Source: Rhynochetos jubatus
Lineage: Eukaryota > Chordata > Aves > Eurypygiformes > Rhynochetidae
Direction of reading: 5' to 3'
Length of the DNA: 64,000 bases
Assembly (NCBI GenBank): GCA_027574665.1
Contig: CM050654.1
Location: forward strand, 41,421,722-41,485,721
Shown here: one piece after another, positions 27,601 to 42,600 of the stretch
How positions within the stretch are numbered: the stretch's first letter is position 1
Layout of the letters: every line of letters begins with the position of its first letter
Position numbers and translations under genes: made by a program
Notes under the pieces: model-generated
Told to the model about the DNA's origin: nothing
The model's input: only the letters and a program-made list of their open reading frames with translations
Databases searched by the model: none

Positions 27601-30600
27601 GTGTGTAGTGGAGCTTTGACTTGGCATCTTTCTTGTATTCAATCTAATCCACGATGGGAGACAGAGGAAAGAAAATTACTGAGGTGTGTTCATGAAGAAT
27701 GTGCCTAATAAGGACACAGCAATATTGCTGGGGAAGTGCGTGGGGGGTGGTTTGAAAATAATTTCACAAGGAATGGATTTGGGAAACTGGTTTTGCTAGC
27801 TGTCTCCACATGAAGAAATAAGCATGTGCCATTCTGTCTGTATGTGAAGGAATGAAAACACTTATGAGATGTGACTTGCACCAGGTAACTTTAAATGCTA
27901 GCACGTGATTAAGCAGAAATACGATTTTCAAAGAAATCTTTATTTCAGCGCAATTTCACATTTGTAACTATTCGCACCTTTGCTTCTCAGAGTTACACCT
28001 GAACATGGAGGCTGGGAGGAAATGCACAAGCATGGGAGCTGCTGCTTTGCCAGCTGACTGATTGAATTTACTCACACAAGCTACTTAGCTCATGAAAAGG
28101 CAAGAGAAACTTACTGTGCTCTGTTTTTTAGCCACTTCCATGGCATGTTTCACTTCGGGAGGCTCCAGCATGATGGAATAATCAGACTTGCCTTTCTCCT
28201 TCACAAACTTCTTTTTATAGTTTGTCTGTGAAGAGCAACAAGGGTCACGTGTGATTGTTTCATTTCACATTGAGGTAAATGCTACCAAGACTTGGAAATA
28301 AGCTCGCTGAAACTGTTAAGACAGATAAAATGCAGTCTCCTCTGCCTCAAAATGTATGGTCCCCAGCTTGTTCGTCATAATTTGCACTTTAGATTACAAA
28401 AGCTTGTTATGGAGATAATAATGATTTGTGTTTAAGCTGTCTTCTTTGTCAAGTCTCCTACTGGTAGGAATCAACCTTTTCTGACTCCTTGGGCGTTTCA
28501 TGATGAGACTCTGAATGTGTTGCGCGTATACTAAAACATGCAACAGTCTAATCAGTTATAGGCAGCAGGGAATAACCTCACCACAAATCGCTGTCGCACC
28601 AGTTACTTACCTCACTGACATTCTTGGTCACCTCTTTCACGTGAGCAGTGTCTCGTGTCTCTGGCAGGGTGGTGTAAGAGCCGTGCGGAAGCTGCTTCTT
28701 GCTATGTTCTTTGTATTTGTTCTGCAAGCACAAATAAAAATGGGTAAAACGCAGCAATTCCAGCCCCAACCCCTATCCCTCCCACGCCCCCTGTACTAAA
28801 AGGATGTACTTAGAATGAACAAAGAACGCTCCGATGTTTTACCTCAGATACAAGAGAGCTGACATTCTTAGCCAGGAGGATCTGAGGCGTATCTGGAACA
28901 ACATGGTACGTTCCTCGAGCTTTGTTGTGCTTCTCTTTGTATTTTATCTAGCAGGAGGAAAAGGCAGCCTTTTAAGCAATGTGTGCCTTGTCTCGTGGCA
29001 ATTTAAAAAGAGGTTACTACAGTTGTGCCTGCTCGTTAGTGCAAAAGTTCATAGAAAATCCCATACTATTTAATATTTTCATTTCAATAACAGGAAGGCA
29101 GATACATACCAAAGGTCGAGGGTGTTTGTTCAGGCAACGTTTAACTTTGGATGTATATTTGATCCATAAACTGGGCCAGTGACATTGACAAGACCCAATT
29201 TATTCAGATTTTGCCAATTTGTTAATGAAGTAAGTCAAATCAAATGCTGAAGTGAGACTGAGAACAGCTTTTCAAAGCTTTATAGGGAATATGATTGGAT
29301 TAAGAAGGAAGTAGTTTATGTAGTAAGTAAAGTTCTAGTAGCACAAAAAAGTGAGTGTTTGAGTACTTACATCACTCGCCAAGATGGCATTATTTAAGGC
29401 CAGTACTGTGTTTTTATCATCTGTGACAGAGAGTTTGCATCCCTTTAGGAATTCCCGGTCCAGTTTGTATTCATACTGTAGCAAGAAAAAAATAAAACAC
29501 AGAAGAAGAGAGTCTCAAATATTCTACTTGATTTATTATTACTATTCTAAACATGACAGATGTGGGGAAATGGAGTATTCAGCTTGTTCTGATCTTACAT
29601 CACTCTGTTGCAGAGATGACTTGGCTGCTTGAACAAAGTCAGGTCTATCAGCAATCCAGTGCCAGTGAGCTTTGGCTGCTTCATATTTTTTCTTATAGTC
29701 CAGCTGTTTATAATAAAAAAAAAAGAAAAATTAAAAAAAAAGAAGTTAATTGGAAGTTTTGTACTTTACCTATGACATTCATAGAGGTGCAAATTCTTTT
29801 TCGGTCTGTACCAATTAAAGAGAGGTGTGCAGCTGCGCCAGACTAGGCCTTTCCTCTGAAGCACACACAATCCAGTGGGAGTCCATTTACCCTAGTTTTT
29901 CCACTGCTAGGTGGAAAAAGGAATCTGAATGACTGAAAAGATGCCATGGCTTTGAAGAAGGTGTTTTCAGTCCTTGCTTATTGAAGCGGATGTTGGGCCA
30001 CCAGTAACAGAAAACACAGGAGAGCTTCCCATGAAGCACCTAGCGTATCTACAAAACAGCGTCACAGAGAATTTCTAGGGCAGTTAAGCCTCTGTCGGGG
30101 AAACAGAGCGGGACTAGAGGAGCAGTAGATGTGCGACATACGAGGACAACTTGCAAGAGGGAGTACTTCAGTATGAAATAAATGAAAATCTATTTTATTC
30201 AAGCAGCAGAAGAATTAGAGGCAATGTCCAAGCTCAAAAAGTTTCAGTGGAGCTGAAAATAATTACTCGTGGTCTCCACTGCCAGTCCCAAACACCATCC
30301 ATAATCAAACTGAAGTATCAATAGAACTGAACTCACGTTGCTGTTCAGCTTGTAGGCATGCCTTGGCGTCTTAATGTGAACTGAATCTGCGATGACGTTG
30401 CAGTGGGATTTATTCCTCTCATACACTTCTTTGTATTTCAGCTAAAGAAAGACAAACATAAACATTGACAAAGATAGTATCATCGTCAAAAAGAAAAGCA
30501 TCTAAATACGGCAAACATTAAAAATTGCTCTTGTCGAGAAAAAATCTAACAGAAGAGAAAGAAATTTTATCAATACAACTCGGTATCTGCCTGAAAGAAA

Positions 30601-33600
30601 GACCCTCTTCAGCAGCCGTTCTCTATAAACAGAAAATGTAGCAGGTGTAACTCACCACGAAGCACAGGCTTAGATTTAACAAAATCTACACGTGAACAGT
30701 AATTCTGCCTGTTTCTGGTTTTTTGCCTCTAACAGAAATGCTTTAAATGAACTTATCTTCTGACAGGCACAGTCACCGCTTCCTGAAAAGTCTGTGATGA
30801 ACTCAGATTCAGCACTCCGTTCGGAACCAAAACAAATGCACTTCGATTCACAGACCACTTTCGAACACTTTTGTCTCTTACTGAGCCACCTTTCTATCTG
30901 AATAACATGGTTATTTTTTACTCCTCGATTTATTCTTTATACAGATGATACATGTAGCATCTGAATGACTTTCACACTACCTATTCTCACATTACTACAC
31001 TGAGTTACGGAAGTGCTAGTGTCCTCATTTTACTTACGGGCAGCTAAGGAACAATACAGAGGTCAGAAGAAAAGCCTAGGATAGGAGGAGGAATTAGGAC
31101 CAGGACTCCCAAATCCTATGATACTATTCTATCACTTCCATCTTCCTTTATCTCTTTCTGGGGAAGAAAACCCAGAAACAAACACCCCAAATCCATACTT
31201 TAATTAGATACCAGTTCCAGCTCATGGCTTTTATCACTGGTGAGGGCTGCTCTACCCCCCAAAAGATGTTCCAAGAGCTGCAGAAGAATGTTAGATGAAA
31301 AAACTTCCTGAACACTTTCATACTCTATCATGTTTTCTGAAAAAGCATTAAGTACATACAGAATTCTACATGCAAACAAAACCAATTCACTCTAACAAGC
31401 TATTTTTTAATGACAGTGTTACATATGAGTTAAAAGTATTTCATATCAAAGTAAAAGGTTACTTATGTGTCTTTTTGATACCACAGACAAGAATAACGTA
31501 CTTACATCGCTTATTCTGTCCTTGACCTTGCGCACGTGCAGTAACATAGGCGTATCATGGATTGTAGTATAGCCTTTAGGCTTCGCTTTGTTATATTCCA
31601 ACTTGTAAATAATCTGAAGATAGGAATTATAGATTATTTCTTGACATTACCAGTGTCAATTGAAAAGAATCAAGAGGAGAAACATTGTACAATGGACTAC
31701 TGAAAATGCCATATTCTTAATTCTCGCACTTCAGAGGCCAGAACTCAGAGCAGGAGGTCTGCTCGAAAGGGACTGAACACACTTACATCACTGATCTGCT
31801 TGTTGACTTTCGTAGTCCGTAAGTGTTCTGGAGTATCCACAACCGTAGTATACTTGTCTTTTTTCTTTTCATAGTCCTTTTTGTATTCAACCTGGGGACG
31901 GGGCAGAAGTGTACGTTAACCACACAAACCAAGACAAAACATCTTCCAGAGATACATTTAAATTCACACATAAATTTGCAAAATCCTTCCACCAAAGCCA
32001 GTGAAAGCTGAACATGCACAACGAGCTCAACTTTGCAAAGCCCTGATTTGCCTAAGAGGCTGCCGATCCACGTGTGTGATTCATTTATTTCACTGAGTGT
32101 AGAAGCTTCACTTCTATCCTACATCTCCAAGACTGAGCTAAAAAGGCAATCCTGGCAGATCAGTGGCTTTTAAAGTTCATAACTGGACAGTATCTCATTT
32201 TTAAATCTTCCTCATATGAAGAGAAACGTAAAGCATCTTACACAGTAGTAGATAAAAATAACCACTGGCTGTATCATAATGCCAGACTAATTCAATGGCT
32301 TCGATAGCAGAATTTGTATCTTGGTAAATTCTTACAGATCATCTTGCCCTACTCAGGAACTTCACAGAACCCAGTGCAAACAGACTGTACCCCAGGAATG
32401 ATAATTCATTTCAGACAGCCTGAGGGCAGGTGGGAGAGGTCAGAAGATAGTTTTGAAAAAGAACTTTCATGCTCTATCTTGCATCAGAAAATAAACCCCA
32501 TGCTTTTGAAACAGGATTACGACAGACAAAATATAAAAAGCTATATACAAACAACAAATCATATCGTGGAGTCAACTCAGATGAACATGCAGGTCAGGCA
32601 GAGTGCTGTTTCTTTTCTTCAAACTTACTTGCAAGGAGTTTTTACTGAGATAATAGAAATCCATGGGAAAATCGAACAAAAATGCCTAGTGAAGACCTTC
32701 AGGACCCTGTTAGTGAGGAGTTTTATGAACTGTGCTAACAGTAGCAAAGAATAACATGCCTCTCCCTCTCATGTAACTGTTTTCTACGGTTGTGTTTCCA
32801 GTTTATAATTTAAATGTTAAGTGATGGCTTCATCTGGCCCCGTCAGGAACAATTTTTAGCATTGAAAACAGTAAGGTCACTGCTAGCCGCTGTGATTTCA
32901 GAAAGAAATGAATATGTATCAGTTATTTAATCATCCAACGCGCACTACCAAAATATATTTGCTGGAATCCAGGTTAAGTGAAGGTGGAATATGGAAAATC
33001 AGTTCATAATAGTATCAGAGTGATTACAGGCTTTCTTTTACACCATCAGAAATATAAATGTGTTAGGCTCTTTGCTCTGTAGGAACAAACAGATGAATCG
33101 TACTCACTTTCCACCTGCTGATTCTTACTCGAACTGGCAAAAAGAGAGAGTATTTATTTAATAAACGGTATTACGTGACTGCCTGAGGACTGCTGTGCTA
33201 GCCTTGCTCAAAAGCAGTAGGTAGAGAAAAACATGGATGAAAACATCATTGACTACAGACCTGTGCAGCTGTACCGTTTCAAAGAGCACTGAGGAGTGAG
33301 ACCTGAGCCTGATCTGTATCTAGGCACAGTGTGACAGCGCTCTCAGGCAGAGCGGCACGGAGGTGTCGTAATCTGCTCGCCAAACTACTTCATCGCCTCC
33401 ACACTGAATTAAGGGATTTGTGTTACAAGGGGTGGTCAGTCCAAGAAACGGTGGCAGAACGAGAATTTGGTTCGGAAAATATCAGGAACAGCTAAAATAC
33501 AGGATCTTAAATGTATGGAAAATTGCTCTTTATGTATGTGAGCTATTATACAGGAGTATATGTAACAATTATTTATAACGAAAGGAGAAAATGGAGGCAA

Positions 33601-36600
33601 GATCAGCCTGACCTGAGCGAAGGCCAAGTTACAGTAAATAGTGTCAGATATTCTGTTCTCAAAAATATTTGATCACAGCCAGCTTTAAGCACATCGACAA
33701 AACCTTGGAGTCTGATATCTGTAGAACTGTCGAGAACTCCCAAGCACTAAATATTAGAAGCCCAAGCAGCTAAATTGTATATATGTCTCCTACAGCAGCA
33801 GTTCTTCATATTACCTGGCTCCATAAGTATGTGTTGTAGAGTGCTGTCAGCATATCTGGCCTCAGAATTTCATTACATCCATGTTGCAGGAGCATCTTGG
33901 CAAAGGATTTATATTTTTTCTGTTCATGCAAATGGCAACGAAGCACAAAAGAGACTTGTAAACACCATAAACAACACCACAGCTCTAGATCCCAGACACT
34001 TGGAGAGTGGAGAGATTTAGGCAAGGTACTATATGTATTCATTCAGATGTGCATACAACTTCCATCTATACCATTAAGGATGTCAAGAGCATTTACTAAA
34101 AGATTTGCATAGTATTCCATTAAGGAAATTGCGAAAATATTTTGTGGGTGGTCGGAGTAAACTATGGATTAAGGTGAGGGCACTCAAAAGCCAAATGTCG
34201 CTGTCGCTTTCTCTAGAAATGAGTGAGAAGATAATGTTTGTAAAAGTCATTAAAAGAGAGGTAATAAAAAAATCAGTGCATGATACTGCATTTTTTAAAA
34301 CCTCTCCAATGACTTCAAGAGGCATTAGATTTCTGATGTCAATTGATGCACAATATATGAAAGTACATACAGTAAGGATCAGCTCACTCAAAAAGCAGTA
34401 ATTCTTTTTGGGTGGCAAAAGAAATGTCTTTTGATCAACGGAACTAAAACATCACAGCATCCCAGGTGGGACCTGTGATACTGCCAGCTGTAGACATTTC
34501 ACACAGACAGAGCAGCTGAGAGTGAACCAGGCACTTTGTGGCAGCACCGGGTACTGCTCCTACGGTACCTGACTGCTCAGTGTAGTCCCCCACTTGGCCA
34601 GGAGGTTCCTGGGATCATCCACAATAACGCTGTACCTATCTTTGAGCTTCTCATAGGCAGCTTTATATAATTTCTGCTCAGTGTCACAAATTAAAAGAGA
34701 GTGAAGACATGAAGAGATCATAGTTCTAACCACTGAAACCCCTTTACATGGGCTATTTAAAACTGGGGTTGATGTTCACATCCAAAAGAGAAAAATATGT
34801 TAAAAAAGAAACAACACAGAGAGAAAATATTTCCAAATAGTAGATGCATTTCTAAATTTCCACTGGAAGGCCTAATCTACAATTTAAGGATGCCTATACT
34901 CTAACCCTGCCACTCTTCAGTAAGTCATTTTGAGACAATTTCTTCATGAAAAATAACTGCAGAAACAACTCTGTATGGAACTAGATGATCGATTTGAGTC
35001 GAAGGAGAACACAGTGAGATGCAAGGGTAAAATGCAATGTTATTTTATCACCAAATACTTGTAAGCAAAAACTATAATCCCCCATCACAAACTCCATCAC
35101 TTATGTAACAGAAGGCATTTAGGCAAGTTCATTTCAATCTATGGAGCCCCCTTGGCTAAAATTCTACTCATTTATGTTTCTCATATTAAATTTTTCCTTA
35201 CTTTCTCTTCCACAATAAGAAAACTCAGTGCTAACAATCTTCCATAACAAATTCTGGTCCACTGCTTATCAAATTGAGTATGAAATCACAGCAACAGTAC
35301 TGGAATGGTATCTGTTGTGAAACAGTCTTTCTTACCTAGAAGAGGTAATGCCATAACACATTAACTGACAGGTAAGCAACGTAACGTTACTGCTGGTGGA
35401 AAAGAATAAACTACCGACAAAAGAATGGAATGGGGTCAGGATTTCACTTTCTAGGTACTGTAAACCTGACCTGTCCTAAAACTCAGACAGACAACAGGAA
35501 CAACCTTGTCTTTCATGATTTTAGTCTGACCTGAAGCCTGAATATATTCTAATTTATTTACACTTTCATAAGGAAGATGAACCTTCAACTCAGTATTAAC
35601 ATACACAGATTTACTACTTCAGGATAAGCCTCTACAGAATTGTTTAAGCCTTACCCCATCCATCAGCTGAGTTGCATGTTTAAAGTGCTGGTTAATTGGG
35701 GAGTCAGCAACGTATTTAAACTGAGACTTAGTCTTCTCAAACATCTCCTTGTACTTGCACTGGAAAAACAAAACAAAACAAAACAAATCAACACAAAAAA
35801 TATTCCAATGTGAACCCAAAGAAGGGTAAGGTAATGAAAACGTGTGAGTTTGGAAAGAATCTGCAGCAAAACCGTGGCAGGTTTATTGCATGTGTGCATT
35901 TCCCGTATCTACAGACAACAAAAAGTAGTTGTAAGTGTAGCAGTTTTCAGGAGGGAACTGTCACAGCAAGCAAGCAATGGAAATTTCACATCTTCACAGT
36001 TTTGAAGCCTGACTTAGAATCACTAGAAAAATTACTTTGGAGCTGATACCTTTGCAAGAACAGAAGGGATGCATAAAAGCTAATTTTGCCTCTGTTTTCT
36101 TTTATAGTAAGACCTGAAATTGTAGATGCTACGTATTAAGTTGTACCACAGGATATTAACATCAATGTCTAGGTCAGATTCAGACTCTCCTGAGAAAAAA
36201 GTTATCTACAGCATAAGCATATGTTCAAAAAACCCTTAGCAACAATTCAGACTGTTGTACTTACCCCACTGTAGAGCACCTTATTCTTTTCTGCCAGGGC
36301 GAAACTTGGAGTATCCCACACATAACAGCCAGTGCCTCTGAGCCAGGATAAGTCTGCCTTGTATTTCACCTTGAGACAAGAGGTAAAAGGATTCAGTTTT
36401 AAGCAGCACCAAGTGGTGGCTGATCAATGCTGAAATGGCACCTCAGCACAAGGTGAAGCGAACAGAGCTACACCCATTACTATTCCACTGTAAAAGAAGG
36501 CATTGATCCTTTTCTGAGGGACTCAGATTATCCACATACCTAATCTGTCATTAGCTACTGGAGTTCTGGAGTGAATTACAAGCCATTTATTCTTGTACAA

Positions 36601-39600
36601 TTAAGGGGTTACTGTGTATGTACAGATATGTACAATCAAAGGTTATAGGGTTAACAAACAAATCTAGGCAAACGCAACGGAAATCGATGAAAACTGCTGT
36701 TAATTTTGAAAGGAAAAGGGCTGCAATTTTAGCCCTCTGACTTGCCCTGTCCTTTTACAGAATTGCCAGGTGAAAGTGTAAATCACTTCAAAAATTTCAG
36801 CTGCCTTCCCTTTCTCAAGAAATAAGAGTTTTCATTTTGGAAACCTACTTAAAACCTTCAACCTCTCACATCCAGGAACTGTTTGAACTCACATCGCTAA
36901 TAGCATCCATGACTTCACGATGATGGAAATGCTCCGGACGGTCTGGGATTGATCTCCAGATTCCCAACTGGCTCATATAATTTTCCTTATATTTCACCTA
37001 CGAAGAAAATTGTAGAATGAAGTAGAACAATTGGAGAACAGGACACTCCAAACCACACAGTTTGAAGACACTCCTTTTTCTGAAAAATGAGAACTAAACC
37101 AGTGAAAATGAGATTAACTTGCATTCACCTTTGTAACACCAATCGAGTGTATAATCTTCCAGAGAAGGAAAGAAGCCAATATTAATAGTGCTGATAATAT
37201 TTCTTTAATTATTTGACACACTTAAATAGAGCAATATGACATGTTCTAGGTTATTAAATGACAAAGATTACTTAGGAATGAAAGTGGTGTGTACATACAC
37301 TGCTAATATCATCGGTGACCTTTCGATGATAGACAATATCCAAAGCATCCTTCACTGTGTGGTATTTGCCCTTCGTATTCTCAAAGGTTTCTTTGTAGCG
37401 CAACTGGTAAGAAAAATAACATATAAAAGAATACATTGTGTTTATCTGTCAGGAATTGGTTTAGTTCAATTTCCTACCTACCAGGGATATGCTGTTGTGG
37501 AGCATCCTAATGTAAGGCCTGGGAAGCTGCAATTGCCTACAACCAATTGTGATTTGATACGAGTGGAAACTGGAGAGGCATGGAGTTGGTACATCTAGAG
37601 TAACATTTCATCCTATTCAGTTTCAGGCTGAATACTGAGGAAAAAACATCCATGTATCATCAGACTACTCTCTAGAACAGCGAAAGTGCCACTCTTGGTA
37701 GAAAAAAACCCCTTACTTATCCCTTCTTCCATGTCTTGATCTAGATGAAAGCAGGAAGATCATTCCAGTCTTAGGAGAAAGACTTTCTCAGAGGAGAAAT
37801 TCAGATGTGCAAAGGAACTGGGATGCTCCTTTTACAGTATTTAAAAATCATTCTTAAGAGAGCAGTAAGGCTAATCACTGGAAGAAAACACCAGCGCAGC
37901 ACATATCCTTTCAGGATACAACGTGCAATCTGAAATAAACAGCAACGATCTCACCAGTGAGTAGAGCACTCTTAACTGTTGCCTTAAATCACAAATCACT
38001 ATTCCACGCGTGAAGGAAAAATCAATTTCACCTAATAACCTTGTGTGCAGAAGCTCAGATGATTTTTCTGTCTAATCTATTACGAAATGAGCACATTCTC
38101 AGTGGCATGACCGTTTACTTCTAACACAAAGCTGAGATGAAAATATCTGATAAAAGGTATTCCATCCTGGCTGCAGCATCAATCATTTCACACCAGCCTA
38201 CACTATTTGGAGATTTCATGTGTAAACAAATGACTTTAACCCTATTTTTCCTTTGTTTTAAGACTGAAGTTAGTGCAAAAGAACATAAAAATGAATTATA
38301 ATAAATGAAAAAGTAAAGATTTTATAAACTCTGTAATATCCAACAGAAATGTATGTGCAAATGGGGTGACGTAGTTTAGGGCCCACACTGAGATACTCTG
38401 TGCTTTGTATACTTCTTCCCCATTCATCCTTTCTCTGTTCTTTTCATAGAGAAACCAAGAAAAAGCAGCAGAGAAAGTGGTCACGGAGTACATACATCAC
38501 TGGCATTCAGGTATGCCCTCTTGGCTCTGATCAAGACTGGCGTGTCAGCGACGGTTGTGTATTTGTCCTTCATCTTCTCATACTGGGTTTTATACTTTTT
38601 CTAAGAGAGACAGCAAAAGGAAAAAGTTGTATCTTGAGTCTTAGAAGCATTTGTTAATCTCGTGTCATGTTAACACCCAGTGGTGCTACACCGAGTGCCT
38701 AGAGTCATTCTTGCAAAGCGCTTCTGTCAAAACTTCGGGAAACAAACTCAGCTGTTCAGGTCTTTCTAGGTCTTCCTGGTCTTGCAACTAGAGTACCTCA
38801 GGTTGTGCAAACAAGCACTGAGAGACAGCTATCTTCTAAAATACCAAAACATATCTAAAAAGCATACTCTTTTACCACAACTTATAAAGGAAATGTGGAA
38901 CTTAAGCATAAGAGACAGAGAACTAAATGAAGGGCAAACAGATCTGAGCCTTGAAAAAATCACTAGAATTAAAAAATTAAACTTCTGAACAGTTCAGCAC
39001 AGCGGTACCAAACAAAAAAACCCAAGTATCTTACCTCACTGACCATGTCCTTTACATGCCTAGCATGTGTGAAAGCTGGAGTCTGACCACCAGCATGATG
39101 ATGGGGTCTCTCTTTTGTGGCAAGTTCCACGTACAAGTACTGCAGCAAGAAGAGTAAAAAAAAAAAAACCACATTTCAAGTAAGTTTTACTTTATCTCTG
39201 TGAAAAAATGACTGTAAATTCACAATTTACCCCAGGAAAAAATAATGTGCCCATTCCTCTTCCATACTATCTCGATTTGTACTCTTGATATTCTGTAGCT
39301 GCCAGTAACGCTCACAAACCAAGATGTCAAATGCATGCGACATTAATGATCCCTCTGCCCTACATCCAGACCCAGCTTTAGATAAAAGCATCCATAAGGT
39401 CTGGGTTTCTCTGATGAGTATCTTCATTTTGTTCTGCAAATTTCAAAATTCCACAAAACGTGTAGCTAATAAGTGAGATAATGAACCACTATATGAATAA
39501 AAACTTATGATGAATAAAGGTAGAGGGATAAAAATATTTATTCCTCTGATGAATTCGGAGTTTCAGGGAATTTGAACAGAACTGTACTAGGGTTCAATGC

Positions 39601-42600
39601 CCTATTTCAGACAAAGCTGAACATGTCCATTACACAGCCATGGTCAACAGGAAAATTCATAGTCACTTGAAAATGAGCAACAGTCACTTTAAACTTCCTC
39701 TCTAGGAATTCTACATTGCTTTGAAATGGCCTGGAAAAGTTTTGCTGTACTGTAAGACTAAATTAAGAGGGATCCTTTGATTATTTTTTAGCAGTACAAA
39801 TTTGTCACCTGGCTCTGTATTTTTTGTCCTTGCTTGGCTCTTAAGAAGTCAGGTGTATCAAGGATGGAAGTGTATTTTGTCTTCAGCTCCTTGCCTGCAG
39901 CTCTGTAAACCAGCTGGAAAAAAAGACAGGCCCATGAATTATTTCTTCTGTTACATGTTTGTTTAGCAGCTGAACAACCACAGCTTTGCAATTAGAACAT
40001 CTCATGTATCTCAGGAAACACAGAGGGTTTGAGTTTAACTACAGCTAACAAAGATGTGCAAAGATAATATAGAACTTACTTCACTCAAGTGGGTTTTTAG
40101 TTCCTGAACTGCTCTGTATCCAGGAGTATCTAATACCACATTGTATTTAGCCCACATCTTCTTTGCAGTATCCGTGTATATATAATGAGACTGAAAAAGA
40201 AAAGCAGTATCACTTTGGAAGCTTTCATTATTCTTGGCAGGGATGAAAATGTTCAGTTTAACCTAACAGTACAACTCTAGCTGCATGGCAAGAAATTCTG
40301 CCATAAGCCTTTACTCATTTTCCTGTACTTCCTGGAAGTCCATAAGCTGTGTGTAAATAAATCAGTCATCGTTATACACGGTTCTCAGAAGAAAAGTCTT
40401 ACCCAAAGCTTACGCAGCTGACGAGAACGGACCATATCAGGAGTATTGTAGAGGAAACAACCCAAGCCCTTCAACCACTTCAGATCCTCTTTGTATTTAT
40501 TCTATGAGGCAATTAGAAAAACAAAGATCAGTAGTGAACTTTGGGGATAATTTTATTACGCAGTCCCTAGACACAGTTACAAAGCATTTCTCTCTTACAG
40601 AATAGAATGCAAATGATAGAAGCCAAACTACACTTTCAGCCTAAATGTATCAGGCCTGTCGCATTCAAATAGCAAACAGAAGGTGCTTACATCACTGGTG
40701 ATGTCCCCAACGTAGCGGCAGTGCAACAGCTGAGGAGTGTATGGCAAGGAAATCAAGTGTCCCTGCAGCTTAAAGAAATCTGACTTGTAGATCAGCTGAA
40801 AGACAAAGAAAAAATAGCGTGTCACATGTTTGGTCATGCTGAATATTCTAAATCTCTTCTGGTTTTCGTATGTTGTAAAGGCACATACATCACTGACAGC
40901 CTCCTGTGTTGCTCTGACTTGGCGGATTGCTGGTGTGTCTGGAGTGGTATGAATCTTGTCCTTGTACTTGTGGTATGTTGCCCGATACAACCTCTGCATC
41001 AAAGGAGACAGCATTCGACATGTTAAAAACTTAAAATGGCAAGCAGTTTGGTAGAGTGTAAGTACTTCTCTCTTAAGGGCAGCTTTTTTTGCTAGGTATT
41101 GCCTAACTGCCAGAGAAAAGGGAGCAAACGTGCTATTTTCTAAGCAGGCAAAGATTTTCCACAATTGTTTTTGACAGCAGCATCTCTCATACGTGGCGAG
41201 TCTGAGACTCTAATCACACAAACATGTAAATACATAGGTTTCATTTTCATCCTATTAAAGCCAATGATGAAAGAAGTGAGTACATATATATAAAAAACTT
41301 AAAACTATCGACACCCAAGATCATTCAGATACAATAATTTCCATGCTACTTTAATCAAGTAGCAGCACATTGGTTAATAAAATCAGGCTGCAATTGATTT
41401 TACATTACGGTAACAGTTTTTACAGGATTACAGAAAGTTAGAGTTATCAAGAACCTTAAAAAGCCACACAGCCCAACTCCAAGCCTGGATTGATGATCCC
41501 TTGCCATTCTTGATAGATATTTGTCTAAACTTGATAGATATCTATCAAATATCTTGATAGATATTTGTCCCCTTAAAGAACAGGGACCTCACAACCTTCC
41601 CAGTCAGCGTACTCTCATCATTCGTATTTTGGACACTACAATTACAAAAGGAAAGCAAATACATGTATTTACTGTACCTCATTAACGACTTTGTTCACTT
41701 TCTTCACATTTTCAAACCCAACATCTTTTGGTCCCAGAGTATAGCCTTTAGCTTTCATGTGTTCATAGGCTTCTTTGTATTTCAGCTGTGGAGTGGAAAA
41801 AGGAACAAAAACATATAGGAACGAAATTTGATTGTGATCCTACTTACACTGCAGTTCTGACAGTAATTGATGCAATATGAAGAGCAAGTATGACAAACAA
41901 GTGAGATGTAGCTATATCAGAGTTAAATACGCTACACAGCATCATTATTTTTACTGTCATCACGTGGCCCAAGATTAACAACATTTTAAATTTCTCATGC
42001 ATCCAATATAGCATTTGCATCTGCCTGAGGAAATTTATATTTTGATTCTAATTGCTTTGGATAATTATGCAGTTTGGTAACATTTAAATTCTGTTAAGCC
42101 AAACATTATTAGTGCACTAATAAGATTTAATTGCCCTGACTAGCCACACCCTTGCCTGAGCTATGTTGTAATGGCATCTGCCTTCAGCCCTGTCTCCATC
42201 CTCATTTCCTGGATGGACACAGGTCCTGCGTTACCGGTAACCTGTCTCCAGCCCTGTCTCCTGGATTTACCTTGGACCAATAGTGCAGGTAGCTTGTCTC
42301 CAATCTCTGCTCTGTTTCCTGCAGCTCCTGACTGGATCCCTCGGATGGACCTAGGCCCTCGTTCCTTGTCTGGGACTGTTGATGCAACCTGTTTTCGGCA
42401 TCCTCCTCTGCCCACCCGATTCAGGTACAGTGGAACTTCACCCTAGATGCTGAGGTCACTGTCTATGTCATGGTCACCCTCAGTTCCTGGCTCAGGCATC
42501 CACATGGAACTACCCCGCTCCTGTTCCTCTACGACAAGCAATCTCGTAGCTAAGAACTAACTGCCTGACACAGTTGTGTACTCATACAGGATGGACATCA

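Noticed and set aside
33100..33135. Good donor (GTGAGTACG) after ISRWK on the minus strand
   Set aside because: No YK start, no DTP core and no acceptor at module distance.
39227..39439. Minus-strand frame with a donor-like GTAAAT end
   Set aside because: Lacks module residues; SR-9 is complete without it.
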